From assembly GCA_026005175.1 (NCBI GenBank), contig BPKO01000010.1:1-64000 (forward strand): a stretch of 64,000 nucleotides of DNA, given 5' to 3'. The stretch's first letter is position 1; each line of letters begins with the position of its first letter. Source of the DNA: Candidatus Tectimicrobiota bacterium. GTDB lineage: Bacteria; Tectomicrobia; Entotheonellia; Entotheonellales; Entotheonellaceae. The notes beneath the pieces were generated by a model. The model made no database searches and had not been told where the DNA came from. It saw only the letters and a list, made by a program, of their open reading frames with translations. Position numbers and translations under genes: made by a program. This document shows positions 7,894-16,808 of the stretch, piece after piece.

Positions 7894-9573
7894 TTATATG
7901 CCCTCGGGACTGCCCCTTGATGCCTCGATCTCTCCCAGCTTGCGGCGACGCTCCAGCTCGCGCAGGTCGCGGCGCCGCACTTTGCCAGTGGTGGTCATGG
8001 GCAGGGCATCGACGAACTCGATTTCGCGCGGGTACTCGTGGGCCGAGAGGCGCGTGCGCACGTACTCGGCCAGCTCCCGCGCCAGTGCCGGGCTGGGCGA
8101 CACGCCCGGGCGCAGCTGCACGAACGCCTTCACCACCTCCCCGCGCACCGGGTCGGGGCTACCCACCACCGCCGCCATGGCCACCGCCGAGTGGCCGGCG
8201 AGGCAGTCCTCGATTTCGCCCGGGCCGATGCGATAGCCGCCGCTGGAGATGATGTCGTCCTTGCGGCCCACGAACCAGAAGTAGCCCTCGGCGTCCTTGC
8301 GCGCCAAGTCGCCGGTCAGGGCCCAGTCGCCGCAGAACTTCTCCGCCGTGGCCTGTGGCTGGTGCCAGTAGCCCAGGAACATCACCGGATCGGGCCGGCG
8401 CACTGCTACCTCGCCCAGCTCGCCCGCCGCCACCGGCTGTCCTTTCTCGTCGAGCACCTCCACCACGTGGCCGGGCACCGGGCGGCCCATGGAACCGGGT
8501 TTGACCGGCAGCAGCAGCGAGCAATTGCCCAGCACCAGGTTCACCTCTGTCTGGCCGTAGCCCTCGTGCGGCGTCACCCCCAGCTCTTCCTGAGCCCAGC
8601 GGATCACCTCCTCCCCCACCGGCTCGCCGCCGGTAAAAAGGGTGCGCAGCTTTACGCCGTAGCGGCGCGGGTTGGCCACCTGGCGCAGCATTTTGAGTGC
8701 CGTGGGCACCAAAAAGGCGTTGCGCACCCGGTGGCGGGCCATGAGCGCCAGGGCCTGCTCCGGGTCGAACTTGCGCATGCGGTGCGCCACCACCGCCACC
8801 CCATAGTACCAGCTGGGGAAGAGCACGTCGTAAAGGCCGCCGATCCAGGCCCAGTCGGCCGGTGTCCAGAAGCGGTCGCCGGGCTGGGGAAAGTATTCGT
8901 GGTAAAACTCGATGGCCGGCAGGTGGCCGATAAGCATGCGGTGGGCGTGCAGGGCCCCTTTGGGCGGTCCGGTGGTCCCCGAGGTGTAGATGAGCAGCGC
9001 CGGCTCTTCGGCCGCCGTAGCCACCGGGTCGAAAGCGTCGGGCTCGGCGGCGAGCAGGCGCCGGTAATCGAGCACGCCCTCGGCCTCGGCGGCGTCGACC
9101 CCGATCACGTGCTGCAGCGCCGGCAGCTCCGGGCGCACCCCCAGGACGCGGTCGAGGCTCTCGGCGTCGGTGATCACCACCCTGGCCTCGGCGTCGCGCA
9201 GCCGGTAAGCCAGCGCCTCGGGGCCAAACAGCGTCGACAGCGGCAGTGCGATAGCGCCCAGCTTGTACGCCGCCAGGTGGGCCACCGCCGTTTCGGGGCG
9301 CTGCGACAGCACCACACCGACGCGGTCGCCGCGCGCCACGCCCAGGCGCGCCAGGGCGCGCGCCAGCTGGTTAGAGCGGGCGCGAAACTCGGCAAAGGAG
9401 TGCTCGCTGACGCGCCCTGCCTCGTCCTCGTAAATCATTGCCAGCCGCGTCGGGTCGCCCGCGTGGCGGTCGCACACCGCCACGGCGATGTTGAAGCACT
9501 CGGGCACCTGCCAGCGGAAGCGGGCATACACCTCCTCGTAGGTCTTGCCGCGCGGCAGCAACGTCTCGACCAC
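7894..9573 (-). CDS. AMP-forming acyl-CoA synthetase (medium-chain/ACSM-like)
   Basis: Acyl-adenylate-forming enzyme of 559 aa that activates a carboxylic acid with ATP and CoA. P-loop LIYTSGTTGPPKG near residue 190, GYGQTE motif near 335, hinge region WALTGDLARKDAEGYFWFVGRKDD, and the C-terminal catalytic lysine in TTTGKVRRRDL. Whole-length similarity is to the acetyl/medium-chain ACSM-type group rather than long-chain FadD. The substrate cannot be fixed from sequence. Located 16 bp after an SDR gene and 12 bp before the PEBP gene in the same operon, so it may act with the SDR on an acid/alcohol pair. Confidence 0.9.
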   Translation of the reverse strand: MVETLLPRGKTYEEVYARFRWQVPECFNIAVAVCDRHAGDPTRLAMIYEDEAGRVSEHSFAEFRARSNQLARALARLGVARGDRVGVVLSQRPETAVAHLAAYKLGAIALPLSTLFGPEALAYRLRDAEARVVITDAESLDRVLGVRPELPALQHVIGVDAAEAEGVLDYRRLLAAEPDAFDPVATAAEEPALLIYTSGTTGPPKGALHAHRMLIGHLPAIEFYHEYFPQPGDRFWTPADWAWIGGLYDVLFPSWYYGVAVVAHRMRKFDPEQALALMARHRVRNAFLVPTALKMLRQVANPRRYGVKLRTLFTGGEPVGEEVIRWAQEELGVTPHEGYGQTEVNLVLGNCSLLLPVKPGSMGRPVPGHVVEVLDEKGQPVAAGELGEVAVRRPDPVMFLGYWHQPQATAEKFCGDWALTGDLARKDAEGYFWFVGRKDDIISSGGYRIGPGEIEDCLAGHSAVAMAAVVGSPDPVRGEVVKAFVQLRPGVSPSPALARELAEYVRTRLSAHEYPREIEFVDALPMTTTGKVRRRDLRELERRRKLGEIEASRGSPEGI

Positions 9574-9589
9574 GGCCTTTCTCCCCGTC

Positions 9590-10360
9590 CTAAATGTTAG
9601 AGCGCGACTGGCAGCCGTCGACGTTGATGCACGCCCCGCTCACCAGCGAGGCCCGCTCGGAAGCCAGGAAGACCACCACCGCCGACACCTCCTCCGGGCG
9701 CCCAAAGCGGCCCAGGGGCATTTCCTGGCGCACGAACTGCTCGATGAACTGCGGGTTTTCCCGCTGGCGGCGCTCCCAGGAGCCGCCGGGAAAGAGGATC
9801 GAGCCCGGCGCCACGGTATTGACCAGGATGCCATCCTTGGCCAGCTGGCGCGCCAGCGCCTTCGACCAGCTGATCATGCTTGCTTTGACGGCGTTGTACG
9901 TCATCGGGCCGCCCGCCTCGCGCCCGTATATCGACGAGATGTTGATGATGCGGCCGCCGCCGCGGCGCCGCATGAGCGGGATGACCAGGCGCGTCGTGCG
10001 CACGGCGGCAAAGAGGTTGAGGTAAAAAACTTCTGCCCACTCTTCGTCGCTCGCCTCCCAGGTGGCCCCGCCGCGCGAGCCCCCCACGTTGTTGACCAGG
10101 ATATCGACGCCGCCAAAGCGGGCCACCGTGTCGTTGACCAGCCGCTCGATGTCTTCCAGCCGCGTCATGTCTGCCTGTACCGGCAGCACCTCGGCACCCA
10201 GCGCCGCCGCCTCTTGGGCCGTGGCGGCCAGCGCCTCTTCCCCGCGCGCCGAGAAGGCCACCTTGCAGCCCTCGCGCGCCAGATCGAGCACGATCGCCTT
10301 GCCGATGCCACGGCTGCCGCCGGTGACGATGGCCACTTTGTCACGCAGTCCCAGCTCCAT
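9590..10360 (-). CDS. Short-chain dehydrogenase/reductase (SDR)
   Basis: Classical SDR, 256 aa, NAD(P)(H)-dependent oxidoreductase. Cofactor motif TGGSRGIG near residue 14, NNVGG near 90, and the catalytic Ser-Tyr-Lys in INISSIYGREAGGPMTYNAVK, the Tyr near 159. The C-terminus VSGACINVDGCQ is the usual SDR end. The Arg of TGGSRG suggests NADP(H) preference, an inference only. ATG at 10360 follows GAGGAGGAG. It lies 10 bp after the glycerate-kinase gene and 16 bp before the acyl-CoA synthetase gene. Confidence 0.9.
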   Translation of the reverse strand: MELGLRDKVAIVTGGSRGIGKAIVLDLAREGCKVAFSARGEEALAATAQEAAALGAEVLPVQADMTRLEDIERLVNDTVARFGGVDILVNNVGGSRGGATWEASDEEWAEVFYLNLFAAVRTTRLVIPLMRRRGGGRIINISSIYGREAGGPMTYNAVKASMISWSKALARQLAKDGILVNTVAPGSILFPGGSWERRQRENPQFIEQFVRQEMPLGRFGRPEEVSAVVVFLASERASLVSGACINVDGCQSRSNI

Positions 10361-10370
10361 GTGCTCCTCC

Positions 10371-11702
10371 TCAGCCTACCAGCACCAGGTGCAGATCCAT
10401 GACGTTGGTCCCCGTCGGCCCGGTGTGCAGGAGGTCGCCCAGGGCCGCAAAGAAAGGGTAAGCGTCGTGGCGCTGCAGGCACCGCGCGGCATCCAGCCCC
10501 AGCGCCTGCGCCCGCGCCACCGTGTGGCCATCGGCCAGGGCCCCGGCGGCGTCGGTGGGACCGTCGGTGCCGTCGGTGCCGCCGCTGAGCACCACCACCC
10601 CGGGCAGCCCGGCAAGGTCGAGCGCCGCGGCCAAGGCAAACTCCTGGTTGCGGCCGCCCTTGCCACCTCCGTTGAGGGTCACCGTGGTCTCGCCGCCGGA
10701 AAGGAGGCAGGCGGGAGGCCACAGCGGCAGGCCGCTGCTGCGGATCTCGCGCGCCATGGCGGCGTGCATTCGCGCCACGTCGCGCGTCTCTCCCTGCACC
10801 GTAGAAGAAAGCACCAGCGTCGCATAGCCGCGGGCCTGCGCTTCGGCCTGCGCCGCCAGCAAGGCCATACGGTTGTTGCCCACAATCACCGTCTGCGTGC
10901 GGGCAAAGAAAGCCTCGCCCGGCTTGGGCGTCTCGGGGATCTCCCCGCGCTGCCCGGCTTCAAGGTGGCGCCGCACGCTGGCCGGCACCCGCGCAAGCAG
11001 GTCGTAGCGCGCCAGCACCGCCAGGGCCTCGGCAAAAGTCGTGGGATCGGGCACCGTGGGTCCGGAAGCAATCACGTCGAGGCGATCGCCCACCACGTCG
11101 GACAGCACCAGGGTGACAAGGGTGGCCGGCGCCACCAGGCGGGCCAGCTGGCCGCCTTTGAGCTGCGAGAGGTGCTTGCGCACGGCGTTGATTTCGTCGA
11201 TGCGGGCGCCGCAGGCCAAGAGCAAGTCGGTCACTTGCTGCTTCTCTTCGAGGGTAATCCCCGGGCTGGGGGCCGGCAGCAGCGCCGAGCCGCCGCCAGA
11301 AAGCAGGCACAGCACCAAGTCGTCGGCCTGCGCCTGCCGCGCCACCGCCATCACCGCCTCGGCGCCGCGCACGCCGGCGGCGTCGGGAAGCGGATGGCCG
11401 GCCTCGTAGAGGGTGACGCGGCGTACCGGCAAGGCGTGGCCGTACTTCACCACCACTGCCCCGCCGTGCACGCGCTCCCCGAGCACCGCTTCCACCCCCT
11501 GCACCATGGTGGCGCCTGCCTTGCCGGCGCCAATCACGTAGAGGTGAGCAAAGCGGCGCAAGTCGTAAACCTTTCCCGCCACCTGCAGCTGCTCCCCCTG
11601 GCGGCGCAAGACGCGGCGCACCGCGGCGGCCGGGTCGACGGCCGCCACGCCGGCGGCAAAGATCTGGCGACTGTCTTCGCGCAGCTGCGCTTCCGTGCGC
11701 AT
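10371..11702 (-). CDS. Glycerate 2-kinase (MOFRL/DUF4147 family)
   Basis: Glycerate kinase of the GckA/TtuD class II family, 443 aa. It phosphorylates D-glycerate to 2-phosphoglycerate, feeding glycolysis. N-terminal DUF4147 domain with VIGAGKAGATM and LCLLSGGGSALLPAPSPGITL. Conserved NAVRKHLSQLKGG and LSDVVGDRLDVIASGPT follow. The C-terminal MOFRL domain has LLSGGETTVTLNGGGKGGRNQEF and SGGTDGTDGPTDAAGA. Length is typical. The start codon directly abuts the stop of the upstream sugar phosphomutase gene (TAAATG), so the two are translationally coupled. Confidence 0.93.
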   Translation of the reverse strand: MRTEAQLREDSRQIFAAGVAAVDPAAAVRRVLRRQGEQLQVAGKVYDLRRFAHLYVIGAGKAGATMVQGVEAVLGERVHGGAVVVKYGHALPVRRVTLYEAGHPLPDAAGVRGAEAVMAVARQAQADDLVLCLLSGGGSALLPAPSPGITLEEKQQVTDLLLACGARIDEINAVRKHLSQLKGGQLARLVAPATLVTLVLSDVVGDRLDVIASGPTVPDPTTFAEALAVLARYDLLARVPASVRRHLEAGQRGEIPETPKPGEAFFARTQTVIVGNNRMALLAAQAEAQARGYATLVLSSTVQGETRDVARMHAAMAREIRSSGLPLWPPACLLSGGETTVTLNGGGKGGRNQEFALAAALDLAGLPGVVVLSGGTDGTDGPTDAAGALADGHTVARAQALGLDAARCLQRHDAYPFFAALGDLLHTGPTGTNVMDLHLVLVG

Positions 11703-13928
11703 TTACGCTGGCCTTCCGCCCTCAAAGAAGAGCTCGTGCATGGCTTCCAGAAGACGGCGGCGGCGCTGGGCGGCCGCGGGCGCCAGCTGTGCCAGGCGCT
11801 GCCGCTCGCCCTCCAGGTAAGCCTGCATCGCCTCGCGCACCAGGCCACGGGCGTCCTTGCCGTAAGCCGCCAAGGCGGTGTCGATCCACTGCGACACCGC
11901 CTCCCGGCCGATTTCGCCCTGGCAGAGCCGCTCCACCCGCGCCTCCAGCTCGGGGAGGAAGCGCTCCACGAAGTCGAGGCGCTTGTCGAGCGGCACCAGG
12001 TCCGAGAGGCGCAGGGCGTAATCGGGCAAGTGCACGCCGATGAGGGCCAGCATCTGGTGCGTGAAGTCGTCGGCCAGGCGCCGCGCCACGGCGCGGGCTT
12101 CGGCTTTTTGCTGCGCCAGAGCGGCAGCGCTGGCCTGCGGTCCCAGCGGCGGCGTGGGCACCTCGATATACACTTTGTTCTTGGGCTCGGTGCCCGAGGG
12201 GCGGATGATAATGCGCGCCCCGTTTTCCAGGGTGAAGACCAAGACGTTGCGCGAGGCGCGGTCGGTTTCCGAGAGAATCGGCCCGTAGATGCCCCGCTCG
12301 TCCCAGTGGTCCACCACGCGCGTCACTGCCCACTGCGCCACTTTTTCCGGTGGTCGCTGGCGCAGGGCGTCCTGGATCTTCTGGATGTGGCTCAGTCCCT
12401 CTGCCCCGGTCATCACCATCGAGGCAAGCAGCGTGGCGTAGTAGCCAAAGCGCCGGTAGATATCGTCGAGGTAGTCAAGGAGGGTAGCCCCTTGCTGGCG
12501 CTGCAGCGCTGCCAGCTCGGCCAGCAGCAAGGCGGCGCCGGCGGCATCCTTGTCGCGGATGGCCGGGGTCACCAGCACCCCGTGGCTTTCTTCCACGCCC
12601 ACGACGAAATCTTCGAGGCGGGCTTCCACGTCGCGGAAGCGCCCGCGGCGCTCCAGGCAGTCAAGGACGTGGGCGTGGTACTTGAAGCCAACGAGCAAGT
12701 CGCCGATGAGAACGCCGCCGAAGTGCTCGGTGATGGGGCGCAGCAGCTCGGTGGTCACCTCGGTCTTGATGACCAGCGGCCGCCGTGGCAGGCGGCCGCG
12801 TCGCTGCAGCTGCTCGAGCTTGAAGTACGTTACCAGCACGGCAATCTCGTTGCCGGTAAGAAACGGGTACGTGCCGTCGGCAGCGCGGGCGCAGACGCCG
12901 ATGCGGTCGGCGTCGGGGTCGCAAGCCAGCACGGCATCGGCGTCCAGGCGCTGGGCCAGCGCCACCCCTAACTGCATCGATTCAGGCACTTCCGGGTTGG
13001 GCGCCCGATACGGCACGGCGGGAAAGGCGCCGTCGTGGGTGGCCTGCTCTGCCACCAGGTGCACCTCGAAGCCGGCGCGGGCAAGCACCGCGCCCACCGT
13101 GCGGTCGCCGGTGCCGTGCAGAGGCGTGAAGACCAGGCGGGCGCGGCGGGCCTCGGGGCACACCGACTGCGCCAGGTTGAGGGCAAGATAGGCCTCGTGC
13201 ACTTCTGGGGGAATCCAGGAAACGAGGCCGGTGGCTTTGGCCGCCTCGAAGTCAAGCTGCTGCACCTCCTGGCTGCGCTCCACGTGGCGAGCCATCTCCT
13301 CGTCATGCGGCGGCACTTCTTGGGCACCGCGATCGTTGTAAAATTTGCCCCCGTTGTCATCAGGGTGGTTGTGGGAAGCCGAGATATTCAGGCCGGCGGT
13401 GGCCTTGAGGTGGCGAATGGCAAACGATAGCTCGGGGGTAGACAGGTAGGCATCGGGCAGCATGTAGACGCGCACCCCGTTGGCGGCGTAGACGCCGGCC
13501 GCCACGCGGGCAAAGTCGCGCGAGGAGATGCCCCGCAGCGGGTTAGGCAAGTCGGGGTTATAGAGGCCGCGCAGGTCATGAAAGACGCGCACGTCGTAAG
13601 CGATGACCACCGAGAGGTCTTGGCCCGGGTAGCGCTCGCGCAGGTAGGCCACGTGGCCCTGCACGGACAGCGCCAGGGTCCAGGGATTGAAGCGGTTGGT
13701 GCCGATGCCCACCGGGCCGCGGCGGCCGCCGGTGCCAAAAGGCAGCATGCGGTAGAAGCTGTCGAGCAGCAGCGACCAGCGCTCTTGGGCGATGAGCCAC
13801 TCGAGCTGGGGCCGGTAAGGGGCAAAGCGAGCCTCGGTGAGCCAGCGGGCAATCTGCGCCTGGGCCGCCTGTTTGTATGCCTCGGCCACGGGAAGAGGGG
13901 CAAACCCTTGCTCGAGCCTCTGCAACAC
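11703..13928 (-). CDS. Alpha-D-phosphohexomutase (phosphoglucomutase/phosphomannomutase superfamily), long form
   Basis: Sugar-phosphate mutase, 741 aa. Domain 1 has the phosphoserine loop in NISASHNHPDDNGGKFY near residue 190, domain 2 the metal loop LACDPDADRIGV, domain 3 GVEESHGVLVTP, and domain 4 the phosphate site IIRPSGTEPKNKVYIE. Ordinary members are 450-580 aa. The extra length here is a ~150-residue helical C-terminal tail. No ATG precedes conserved sequence. GTG at 13928 has GGGAGGAAG six bases upstream and was chosen. It is first gene of a six-gene operon with a TTGACA promoter about 60 bp upstream. Exact sugar substrate is undetermined. Confidence 0.87.
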   Translation of the reverse strand: MLQRLEQGFAPLPVAEAYKQAAQAQIARWLTEARFAPYRPQLEWLIAQERWSLLLDSFYRMLPFGTGGRRGPVGIGTNRFNPWTLALSVQGHVAYLRERYPGQDLSVVIAYDVRVFHDLRGLYNPDLPNPLRGISSRDFARVAAGVYAANGVRVYMLPDAYLSTPELSFAIRHLKATAGLNISASHNHPDDNGGKFYNDRGAQEVPPHDEEMARHVERSQEVQQLDFEAAKATGLVSWIPPEVHEAYLALNLAQSVCPEARRARLVFTPLHGTGDRTVGAVLARAGFEVHLVAEQATHDGAFPAVPYRAPNPEVPESMQLGVALAQRLDADAVLACDPDADRIGVCARAADGTYPFLTGNEIAVLVTYFKLEQLQRRGRLPRRPLVIKTEVTTELLRPITEHFGGVLIGDLLVGFKYHAHVLDCLERRGRFRDVEARLEDFVVGVEESHGVLVTPAIRDKDAAGAALLLAELAALQRQQGATLLDYLDDIYRRFGYYATLLASMVMTGAEGLSHIQKIQDALRQRPPEKVAQWAVTRVVDHWDERGIYGPILSETDRASRNVLVFTLENGARIIIRPSGTEPKNKVYIEVPTPPLGPQASAAALAQQKAEARAVARRLADDFTHQMLALIGVHLPDYALRLSDLVPLDKRLDFVERFLPELEARVERLCQGEIGREAVSQWIDTALAAYGKDARGLVREAMQAYLEGERQRLAQLAPAAAQRRRRLLEAMHELFFEGGRPA

Positions 13929-13983
13929 CGCAAACTTCCTCCCTTTGGGTCTGAGGCCGTCGGCAACGCAGGAAGTCTGGCTG

Positions 13984-14012
13984 ATTGTGGCAAAGAGGGG
14001 TCGTTTTGTCAA
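13984..14012 (-). promoter_or_regulatory. Promoter of the phosphomutase operon
   Basis: Read on the minus strand, TTGACA (14012-14007) and CACAAT (13989-13984) are 17 bp apart, giving a start site about 50 bases ahead of the GTG at 13928. It sits in the 321-bp divergent gap 13929-14249, which otherwise holds no gene. Confidence 0.55.
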
Positions 14013-14036
14013 TTTGACCGCAAGGGAAGGCAGCCC

Positions 14037-14065
14037 TCGACGGGGCTGGCGACTTTTGCTATTAT
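14037..14065 (+). promoter_or_regulatory. Candidate promoter of the DHH phosphoesterase gene
   Basis: TCGACG (14037-14042), a 17-bp spacer and TATTAT (14060-14065). It would give a leader of about 175 bases before the ATG at 14250. I see no riboswitch or attenuator in that leader. Confidence 0.4.
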
Positions 14066-14249
14066 CTGCGCCGATCCGGCCACGGGCGGCTGCCATTGCA
14101 GCGCCCGGGCCGCTGACTTTTCCGCATGTTCTTTGCCCACAGCGACCGGCGGTACTTCCTGGTGGCACAAGGCTGGCCAGCCCTGTGTGGGGCAGGGGTC
14201 TGTGGAGTACACTTACGGTACGGAGTTACACGGGAGGTCAGAAACCGCA

Positions 14250-15680
14250 ATGGAGTCTGCAGTGGACACGGAAGACCCAGGGAAAGGGGCCATGCGGCAC
14301 ATCATTATCTGTCAGGAGCAGGCCCTGGCCGTATGGGGGCGCCTTCAGCTGAGCGACGACGGGCCGGTGCTCTTTCTTGTCGATGCGCGCTCGCTCCAGC
14401 GTAAGCTGTCGCGGGCAGGCTACCATGCCCTCAGCGGCGACTTGTGGGACGAACGCATTTACCAGCGGGCGCACATCAGTGCCAACGACGACGTGCTCAT
14501 TCAAGTCCACGACCCCCAGCTGGCCGAGCACATCGTGCGTCTGCTGTGGCGGCAGCCGCGCCATCCGGCCATTGCCGTAATCACCGAGAATGGCTTTCAT
14601 CCCACCTTCCCGCCGCCTGTCAAGCACATCTCGGTGCGCCAGCTGGTGTCCAAAGCGGCGCAGGTAGAGCTGCGGCGCGCCCACAACCACCTGCGGGTGC
14701 AGCAGTTGCAGGCGACGTTGGCCGACATCGAGAAGTTGCTCATCCTGGTGCAGCACGACCCGGATCCCGACGCCATTGCCAGCGCCCTGGCCCTGCGCAC
14801 CATTTTGGGGCGCAACAAGACCACCGCCCCCATTGGCTCCTTCGGGCAGGTGACCCGCCCCGAAAACGTGGCGATGATCACCCTGCTGGAAATCGATATC
14901 GAGCACCTCACTCGCGACAAGCTCGACCAGTACGACGGCATCGCCCTGGTCGACGTACAGCCCCCTTACTTCAAGGACATCGCGCTGCCGCGCGTGGATG
15001 CGGTCATCGATCACCACCCGCAGGTGGCCTCTTATCCGGCCCGCTACCGGGACATTCGCACCAGCTTCGGGGCCACTTCCACCATCTTCGTGCAGTACTT
15101 GCAGGCCATCGGCGCCAAGATCACCCAGCGGCTGGCCACGGCGCTTTACTACGGCATCAAAACCGACACCCTCTTTTTGGGCCGCGAAACCACCGAGGCT
15201 GACGTCGAGGCGTTTACTTACCTCTACCCGCTGGCCAACCACAGCCTCATCCGGCGCATGGAGCGGCCCAAGCTGCCTCTGCGCGACCTCGACGCCTTTG
15301 GCTACGCCCTGCGCGCTCGCACCATCATCGACGCCATTTTCTTCACCCACCTGGGGCTGGTAGAGCGTGAGGACGTCCTGCCGCAGTTTGCCGAGTTCTG
15401 CCTGCAAGTTGAAAACATCGAGTGGTCGGTGGTCTCGGGTATTTTTGGCGGCAACCTCATTGTCTCGGTGCGCAACAGCGGTCACGTAAAGAGCGCCGGG
15501 GAGATGGTGCGCCACGCCTTTGGCCACCTGGGCAGCGCCGGCGGCCACCGCTCCATGGCCAAGGCGGTGATCCCTCTGGCGGTCCTGGAGCAGCAGTTTG
15601 GCCGCCTGAGCGATGCCCAGCTCGGGCAGTTCATCCAGGAGCAGGTCATGCAATCCCTGGGTGTCCCGACGGCCGTCTAA
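14250..15680 (+). CDS. DHH/DHHA1 phosphoesterase with N-terminal regulatory domain
   Basis: DHH-superfamily metal-dependent phosphoesterase, 476 aa, of the NrnA/oligoribonuclease-like or pAp-phosphatase type. The first ~140 residues form a separate Rossmann-like domain (ISANDDVLIQVHDPQLAEHIV), resembling TrkA-N-like modules. The catalytic part has HDPDPDAIASALAL, the DHH motif AVIDHHPQVA, and the C-terminal DHHA1 motif GHLGSAGGHRSMAKA. Start at 14250 is preceded by GGGAGGT; ATG at 14292 is a possible alternative. Convergent with the zinc-ribbon gene. Substrates could be short RNAs or cyclic dinucleotide products (inference). Confidence 0.85.
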   Translation: MESAVDTEDPGKGAMRHIIICQEQALAVWGRLQLSDDGPVLFLVDARSLQRKLSRAGYHALSGDLWDERIYQRAHISANDDVLIQVHDPQLAEHIVRLLWRQPRHPAIAVITENGFHPTFPPPVKHISVRQLVSKAAQVELRRAHNHLRVQQLQATLADIEKLLILVQHDPDPDAIASALALRTILGRNKTTAPIGSFGQVTRPENVAMITLLEIDIEHLTRDKLDQYDGIALVDVQPPYFKDIALPRVDAVIDHHPQVASYPARYRDIRTSFGATSTIFVQYLQAIGAKITQRLATALYYGIKTDTLFLGRETTEADVEAFTYLYPLANHSLIRRMERPKLPLRDLDAFGYALRARTIIDAIFFTHLGLVEREDVLPQFAEFCLQVENIEWSVVSGIFGGNLIVSVRNSGHVKSAGEMVRHAFGHLGSAGGHRSMAKAVIPLAVLEQQFGRLSDAQLGQFIQEQVMQSLGVPTAV

Positions 15681-15704
15681 CGCCGGTAGCTGGCTAAAGA
15701 GCGC

Positions 15705-15917
15705 TTACGTGCCCGGCAGGAGCAGGGAAAAATCGCGGGTATCGGAATCGAGCTTCGAGCCCACCGAAGTGGCACACACGGCACAGCGGTAGTCGTACTT
15801 GTTGCCCGTGGGCAAAATGAGGAGGAGGTGCTTGCGCACGGGTCTGGCCTGCTTGCACCGCGGGCAGTAGAGCTCGGCGGCTTCAAAGGTCTCGTAGTGG
15901 GGCTGTTCGGCGCGCAT
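15705..15917 (-). CDS. Small zinc-ribbon protein
   Basis: A 70-aa cytoplasmic protein with two CxxC knuckles, YCPRCKQARPV and RCAVCATSVGS, about 26 residues apart, forming one zinc ribbon. The spacer is basic and aromatic (KHLLLILPTGNKYDY). GGAGGTCCG directly precedes the ATG at 15917. Such minimal ribbons commonly bind nucleic acid or serve as adaptors; the role here is unknown. It is monocistronic between the convergent DHH gene and the Uma2 gene. Confidence 0.65.
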   Translation of the reverse strand: MRAEQPHYETFEAAELYCPRCKQARPVRKHLLLILPTGNKYDYRCAVCATSVGSKLDSDTRDFSLLLPGT

Positions 15918-16077
15918 CGGACCTCCTTCTCGACCACGCAGGGGTGTCTTCCTGGCTTCTCACGTTAAGAGTGCCTGCAAACCTTCCTTTGGTGGCAGGA
16001 AGATTGTATCTAATGAACCGGAGGCCGTCAGCCCCGCCGCGTGAGACGACGCGCGCTGGAAACGCTGCCGTGAGCGG

Positions 16078-16638
16078 TCAGGCCAGCACGTCGTCAACGA
16101 CCAGGGCGAGGTCTGGAAAAGCGAGCGGTGCCAGACAATCGCCGCGGCCAAAACGCCGTGTCTCTTGATACCCCGCGGGCGCCGGCTGGCGGTACACCTC
16201 GAGGCAGGCTTCGGGAAGGTTGACCAGCCAGACTTCTGGCAGGCCAAAGCGGCTGTAGAGCGGTAACTTGACTTCGCGGTCACTTGCCACCGACGTCTCG
16301 GCGACTTCGACAAGCAGCAGCACGTCCTGGGGCCCGGGATGGCCTGCGGCATAGAAGTCCTCACGGGGTTTGAGCAGGCACAAGTCAGGCTGCGGTTCGG
16401 AAAGCGCGCCCAGTCGGAGGGGATTCTGTACCCATACAATGGCGCGGGAGCCCAGTTGGTGAGAAAGCAGGTGGGTCAAGCGGGCGACACAGGCGGCGTG
16501 GCGGCTGCCGATCGGCGTCATCTCGACGATCTCTCCTGCGATGAGTTCCACGCGGTCGTCCTCACCGAGGATGCCGGCCCGGCCCATCTGCTCATATTCG
16601 TCGACCGTAAAGCGGCGTCGCGTCCGCTGCGTCGCCAT
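16078..16638 (-). CDS. Uma2-family (DUF820) putative endonuclease
   Basis: Uma2/DUF820 protein, 186 aa, a PD-(D/E)XK-fold family often amplified in cyanobacteria and Chloroflexi. Visible elements: the TVDEYEQM opening, RVELIAGEIVEM, the acidic PQPDLCLLKP, and VLLLVEVAETSVASDREVK, which supplies the E-x-(A) to K catalytic edge. It ends LAFPDLALVVDDVLA, the usual hydrophobic tail. Start ATG at 16638. Function is unproven; association with mobile DNA is usual. The flanking gaps (15918-16077 and 16639-16808) contain nothing recognisable. A relic of the same family is at 6435-6620. Confidence 0.85.
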   Translation of the reverse strand: MATQRTRRRFTVDEYEQMGRAGILGEDDRVELIAGEIVEMTPIGSRHAACVARLTHLLSHQLGSRAIVWVQNPLRLGALSEPQPDLCLLKPREDFYAAGHPGPQDVLLLVEVAETSVASDREVKLPLYSRFGLPEVWLVNLPEACLEVYRQPAPAGYQETRRFGRGDCLAPLAFPDLALVVDDVLA

Positions 16639-16808
16639 GGGGTTCTCCCTTGAAACTTCCGGTGCATCTTATCCCATCCTGAGGGACCTGTCCAGACCGC
16701 GTCTTGCTGGATCTCCAGCGGTTTGACTTTCACTGCCGCTTGTCCTATATCCACAGCAGGGACTGGCCCACGCCTGTTGCCCTGCTGCCCGCCGCAAAGG
16801 AGACCACG

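Noticed and set aside
10062-12971. Very long antisense open frame (about 970 codons) on the plus strand
   Set aside because: It mirrors the glycerate kinase and phosphomutase genes; in this GC-rich DNA the opposite strand rarely has stops. The same holds for the 760-codon frame opposite the helicase at 3380-5665.
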